A stretch of 8,876 nucleotides of DNA from Bacteroidota bacterium. Its GTDB lineage: Bacteria; Bacteroidota; Bacteroidia; Chitinophagales; Chitinophagaceae. The notes below the pieces were generated by a model, which worked only from the letters and a program-made list of their open reading frames with translations, searched no databases and was not told the origin of the DNA. The first letter of the stretch is position 1, and each line of letters opens with the position of its first letter. This document shows, piece by piece, positions 6,353 through 8,876 of this stretch. Both the position numbers and the translations under genes were made by a program. The DNA is taken from assembly GCA_023427575.1 (NCBI GenBank), contig JAEZAY010000132.1:1-8876 (forward strand), read 5' to 3'.

Positions 6353-7006
6353 TCAGTTGGTTTGTGTTTTGTAATAACGAACCATTGGTAATCCCCAGTT
6401 TGGATGTAGAGCCGACTCCGGTTTAAATGTACCGAATCTTTTTTCTGATTCCTGAAACAATTCCTTTGCCGCAGCTTTGCTTCCTCCAAATTCTTCGGGA
6501 GTGTATAATTTATCCTGGCCTTCAAGCAGGTAGATCCTCGGGTTTTCCGGATCTAAAACTTTTGCTTTTGCCAATGCTTCCGTAGACATTGGACCATATT
6601 TTTGCCATCTTCCCTGTGGGTCGGAAACCATATACAAGGTTGCGATAAGTTTTTTTACCAGAAAGATCTCTGAGTTTTCAGAACTTAATTCTTCTGCTTT
6701 TGCAATCTGCATACTGGCCTTGTCAGCGATCGGATCCAGCTTATCAATATTTCCGCCCTGGGGATTTGCCTGTTGAAATCCACTCATAACATTTCCAAGG
6801 GCTGCATAATACCAGGGTAACCACTGATTTTTTTCAGCTTCTGCAATGCGTTCAAAATTATTGGCAAGATCTGTCCAGGCCTCAACGGTTCGTGCACTGT
6901 CGATGAGTGCAATATTTTTTTCCATTGCGGCAGTGTAGCGGTCAGACTGTGCCACCGTAACCTGAAATAACAATAAAAGAGCGAATGCAAACGTAATAGA
7001 TCTCAT
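6353..7006 (-). CDS. Exported helical-repeat (TPR-like) protein of unknown function
   Basis: The protein has 217 residues from ATG 7006, with a clear Sec signal peptide (MRSITFAFALLLLFQVTVAQ, cleavage after residue 20 or so), so it is periplasmic or envelope-located. The rest is almost all alpha-helical, with TPR-like spacing: WTDLANNFERIAEAEKNQWLPWYYAALGNV, then IADKASMQIAKAEEL, then STEALAKAKVLDPENPRIYLLEGQ (about residues 135-160), where the A.....LDP.NPR..LL pattern is typical of a TPR boundary. The C-terminal third (YTPEEFGGSKAAAKELF and WGLPMVRYY) looks like a conserved element of a Bacteroidetes hypothetical family. No enzymatic motif is seen. It sits in the receptor operon 60 bases after the 2TM gene, so a role in protein interactions at the envelope is a reasonable inference. 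Confidence 0.87.
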   Translation of the reverse strand: MRSITFAFALLLLFQVTVAQSDRYTAAMEKNIALIDSARTVEAWTDLANNFERIAEAEKNQWLPWYYAALGNVMSGFQQANPQGGNIDKLDPIADKASMQIAKAEELSSENSEIFLVKKLIATLYMVSDPQGRWQKYGPMSTEALAKAKVLDPENPRIYLLEGQDKLYTPEEFGGSKAAAKELFQESEKRFGTFKPESALHPNWGLPMVRYYKTQTN

Positions 7007-7066
7007 AGATTGATGTTTTGGCCGGCAGTGTTATCTGCCCGCGTTGTTAAAGGAAATGATATCGAT

Positions 7067-7390
7067 TTAAATGTTCTGATTTCTTTTTTGATCTTCATTT
7101 TTCAGCTTTCGGTATTCGCGTTCAACTGAATCATATTTCGAAAAAACGAAAGCCCCGAGATAATGAAAAAGCAATCCAAGTCCCCAGCCGGCGGTTGACC
7201 ATGCAGGCCAGGGAATTTTACCGCTTCTGAATTCACCATTGGAAAAATACCAGATGGTCCAAAGAAAAATATTGACAATGATATACGTGATCAGGTGGCT
7301 CCGGAAACTGGCCCGGCGCCGGGCAATTTCCCATAACTCGGCATCACGCTGATCTGGATGAGTGCCTGTTTGACTGTGATGCGTATTCAT
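7067..7390 (-). CDS. 2TM-domain protein
   Basis: The protein has 107 residues from ATG 7390. After a short polar N-terminus come a charged helix (DAELWEIARRRASFRSHL, about 16-33), a first membrane segment (ITYIIVNIFLWTIWYF, about 34-49), a Trp/Pro-rich turn (PWPAWSTAGWG), a second segment (LGLLFHYLGAFVF, about 71-83) and a charged C-terminal helix (SVEREYRKLKNEDQKR). This is the standard 2TM domain, which occurs alone or fused to LytS-type histidine kinases; here no kinase is attached. It lies 28 bases after the TonB-dependent receptor stop codon and is probably cotranscribed with it. The arginine-rich helices on both sides suggest cytoplasmic ends and a short periplasmic loop. Its molecular role is not established. 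Confidence 0.92.
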   Translation of the reverse strand: MNTHHSQTGTHPDQRDAELWEIARRRASFRSHLITYIIVNIFLWTIWYFSNGEFRSGKIPWPAWSTAGWGLGLLFHYLGAFVFSKYDSVEREYRKLKNEDQKRNQNI

Positions 7391-7418
7391 AATTGAATTT
7401 TTATTGATTAAGTTCTGA

Positions 7419-8876
7419 TTACAGGGTGCTGTTGATTACTTCTCCTGTTCGGTCTATGCCAAAACTGATAAAACATCCAAGAAAAAAGAATTGCCGCGCC
7501 GTTGGAAGTATGGGCATTTTCCGCGACCCGTCGTAAGAATAATTATATCCAAACACCTGCCTGCTGTTAAGCACATTGTTAACAGAAAAAACGAAGACTG
7601 TAAATTTTTTAGCATCGGTTTTGTTTATCCCCGGAAGATAATTAACGCTAAGGCTCATACTATGATACGGAATCGTTTTGCCTTCGTCGGCTAATATGAA
7701 TTTTCCCGATCCGCTATCGCGACGAATATTGTAATAGGGGCGGCCTGTTGCAAAACTGTAAGAAACATTAAACTGTGTTTTCATTTTCATTACAAATTTC
7801 TTCACAACCAGGTTCGCGGTATGAGTAGAAGCAAAATGCGGACGCAGGGTATAGGGATAGTTGAGATGGTCGCGTTTAGTATCCAGATAAGAATAGGAGA
7901 TCCAGTAATCCATGTTCTTAAGGGTTTTCCGATCGCGCCAGAAAAGCTCAAACCCTTTGGCATAACCCCTACCCCCATTCGCAATGCTGTCGGAATCCAT
8001 TGCCTGAAGCGCGGGATATGTTTTCACCAGGTCATCGTATTTTTTATAAAACAGTTCGGCCCTTAGTGTATAGTCGCGGCTCATCACCTGGTAATTCAGG
8101 ATATAATGTGTGGCACGGGTGTATAAAAGATGATCATACCGGTAGCCCTGGAGAAAAAAATCCTTTTCGGGTTTTTGGTAAAAAATGCCATAAGCTATTG
8201 AAACCTGCGACTTCAAGCCCGTTTTATATGCCAGTGAGGCCCTGGGCACAAGATTCGATTTATCGAGCAATGAGGAGTGCTCAAATCGACCACCTAACTT
8301 CGCAGCCAGATCATTGGTTAAATAGATATCGGCTTCCGCGAATCCCGCTTTGAAATGATCCTGAACGGTAGTTTGGAGATCAGACACGAAAAAATTCGTG
8401 AACCGACTCTTGTCTGTAAACAGCAGGTATTCGCCTCCAAACCGGAATGCACTGATCGCTCCAAGCCTTCTTTCCAGAACGGCTTTTGTGGTTGACAATT
8501 CATTATTAGCCTTCACATCAAAACCTTTGGCTACCAGCGGCTGATTTGAAAATTGCAAAGGCTTGCCAGAATGATCCTGAACCTGAGAATGTATCTTGTC
8601 GGTGTTTATGCTATACGATGATCCCAAATACAGCTTCCAGTTAGCCCCCAGCTTTTCTTTCCAGGACAAATTCGCATACAGGTTCGTGTTATCCAGCGAA
8701 AATGCATCTTTTAAGTCTACCGAATCAATATCGGCTCTACGGAGTGCCTGGCGCCCGGTATTGAAGTAACCGTAAAATTTCAAAATCCCGGTTTTTGAAG
8801 TTTTAGTGCGGAAGTTAAATTCCGTATTGTGAAATTCCGGGATCCGCGTAATATCGATTTGTTGTTTGATAAGGGC
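7419..8876 (-). CDS. TonB-dependent outer-membrane receptor, C-terminal part (5' end outside window)
   Basis: An open frame enters at base 8876 and runs to TAA at 7421-7419, giving 485 residues. An internal TTG at 8783 is not the start, because the frame stays open to the window edge (ALIKQQIDITRIPEFHN...). The sequence consists of alternating amphipathic beta strands with aromatic ends and polar loops. Examples are LYANLSWKEKLGANWKLYLG, SLAYKTGLKSQVSIAYGIFY, YTLRAELFYKKYDDLVK, and the late-barrel VFVFSVNNVLNSRQVFGYNY. It ends in a final strand (RQFFFLGCFISFGID) plus a 10-residue tail. This fits the second half or more of a TonB-dependent receptor barrel; the plug and any carboxypeptidase-like N-terminal domain would be encoded beyond the right edge. 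Such receptors import bulky ligands (siderophores, oligosaccharides, cobalamin, peptides) using TonB energy. There is no adjacent SusD-like gene downstream, so a canonical polysaccharide locus is not shown. Ligand unknown. Confidence 0.92.
   Translation of the reverse strand, partial: ALIKQQIDITRIPEFHNTEFNFRTKTSKTGILKFYGYFNTGRQALRRADIDSVDLKDAFSLDNTNLYANLSWKEKLGANWKLYLGSSYSINTDKIHSQVQDHSGKPLQFSNQPLVAKGFDVKANNELSTTKAVLERRLGAISAFRFGGEYLLFTDKSRFTNFFVSDLQTTVQDHFKAGFAEADIYLTNDLAAKLGGRFEHSSLLDKSNLVPRASLAYKTGLKSQVSIAYGIFYQKPEKDFFLQGYRYDHLLYTRATHYILNYQVMSRDYTLRAELFYKKYDDLVKTYPALQAMDSDSIANGGRGYAKGFELFWRDRKTLKNMDYWISYSYLDTKRDHLNYPYTLRPHFASTHTANLVVKKFVMKMKTQFNVSYSFATGRPYYNIRRDSGSGKFILADEGKTIPYHSMSLSVNYLPGINKTDAKKFTVFVFSVNNVLNSRQVFGYNYSYDGSRKMPILPTARQFFFLGCFISFGIDRTGEVINSTL

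Noticed and set aside
7024..7039. Hairpin GGCAG-N6-CTGCC between the 2TM and helical-repeat genes
   Set aside because: A 5-bp stem without a T-run; such pairs arise often by chance and nothing shows it acts in RNA processing or attenuation.
7491..8353. Plus-strand and other-frame open frames opposite the TonB-dependent receptor
   Set aside because: Shadows of a strongly supported beta-barrel frame, with no motifs of their own.
8318..8783. A complete receptor gene starting at the TTG at 8783
   Set aside because: The frame remains open beyond it to the window edge and the plug domain is missing, so the gene is truncated by the window, not short.

Overview
The window looks like a chromosomal segment from a Bacteroidetes (Bacteroidota) bacterium, most likely of the Chitinophagaceae/Sphingobacteriales type. 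The signs are a C-terminal type IX secretion sorting domain, a TonB-dependent outer-membrane receptor, a 2TM-domain protein, an HTH_34-type regulator, A-rich start regions without Shine-Dalgarno sequences, and two promoter-like motifs of the Bacteroidetes form TTG-N19/20-TAnnTTTG. The lineage is inferred from gene content, not from a marker gene. I see no tRNA, rRNA, CRISPR array, transposase or attachment site.

Layout. (1) 1-891, minus strand: the first 297 residues of a Tat-exported TIM-barrel protein of the hydroxypyruvate isomerase / sugar-phosphate isomerase-epimerase type, cut by the left edge. (2) 1058-3402, plus strand, divergent from it: an exported SUMF1/FGE-fold protein that starts on a non-ATG codon and lacks the FGE cysteines. 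It is followed 29 bases later by a Tat-exported Gfo/Idh/MocA oxidoreductase, and the unit ends at a strong hairpin terminator. (3) 3471-3818: noncoding leader with a candidate promoter and an imperfectly duplicated block. (4) 3819-5252: a modular cell-surface protein with a T9SS sorting signal, ended by a second strong terminator. (5) 5310-8876, all minus strand with gaps of 28 to 66 bases: TonB-dependent receptor (N-terminus outside the window), 2TM-domain protein, exported helical-repeat protein, multi-span membrane protein and a small winged-helix regulator, arranged like one operon with the receptor first.

How the genes may work together. The left block puts a sugar isomerase/epimerase-like TIM barrel and a sugar oxidoreductase in the same compartment, both exported by Tat, as expected for cofactor- or metal-loaded proteins folded before export. 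This resembles the oxidoreductase plus TIM-barrel pairs of Bacteroidetes keto-sugar (3-keto-glycoside) metabolism, but no substrate can be read from the sequence. The right block looks like an envelope operon with its own small regulator; the receptor's ligand is unknown. Nothing here is a clearly new system. The items most worth checking are the exported sugar-redox pair with its cysteine-less SUMF1 partner, the duplicated leader upstream of the T9SS protein, and the five-gene receptor-to-regulator operon.
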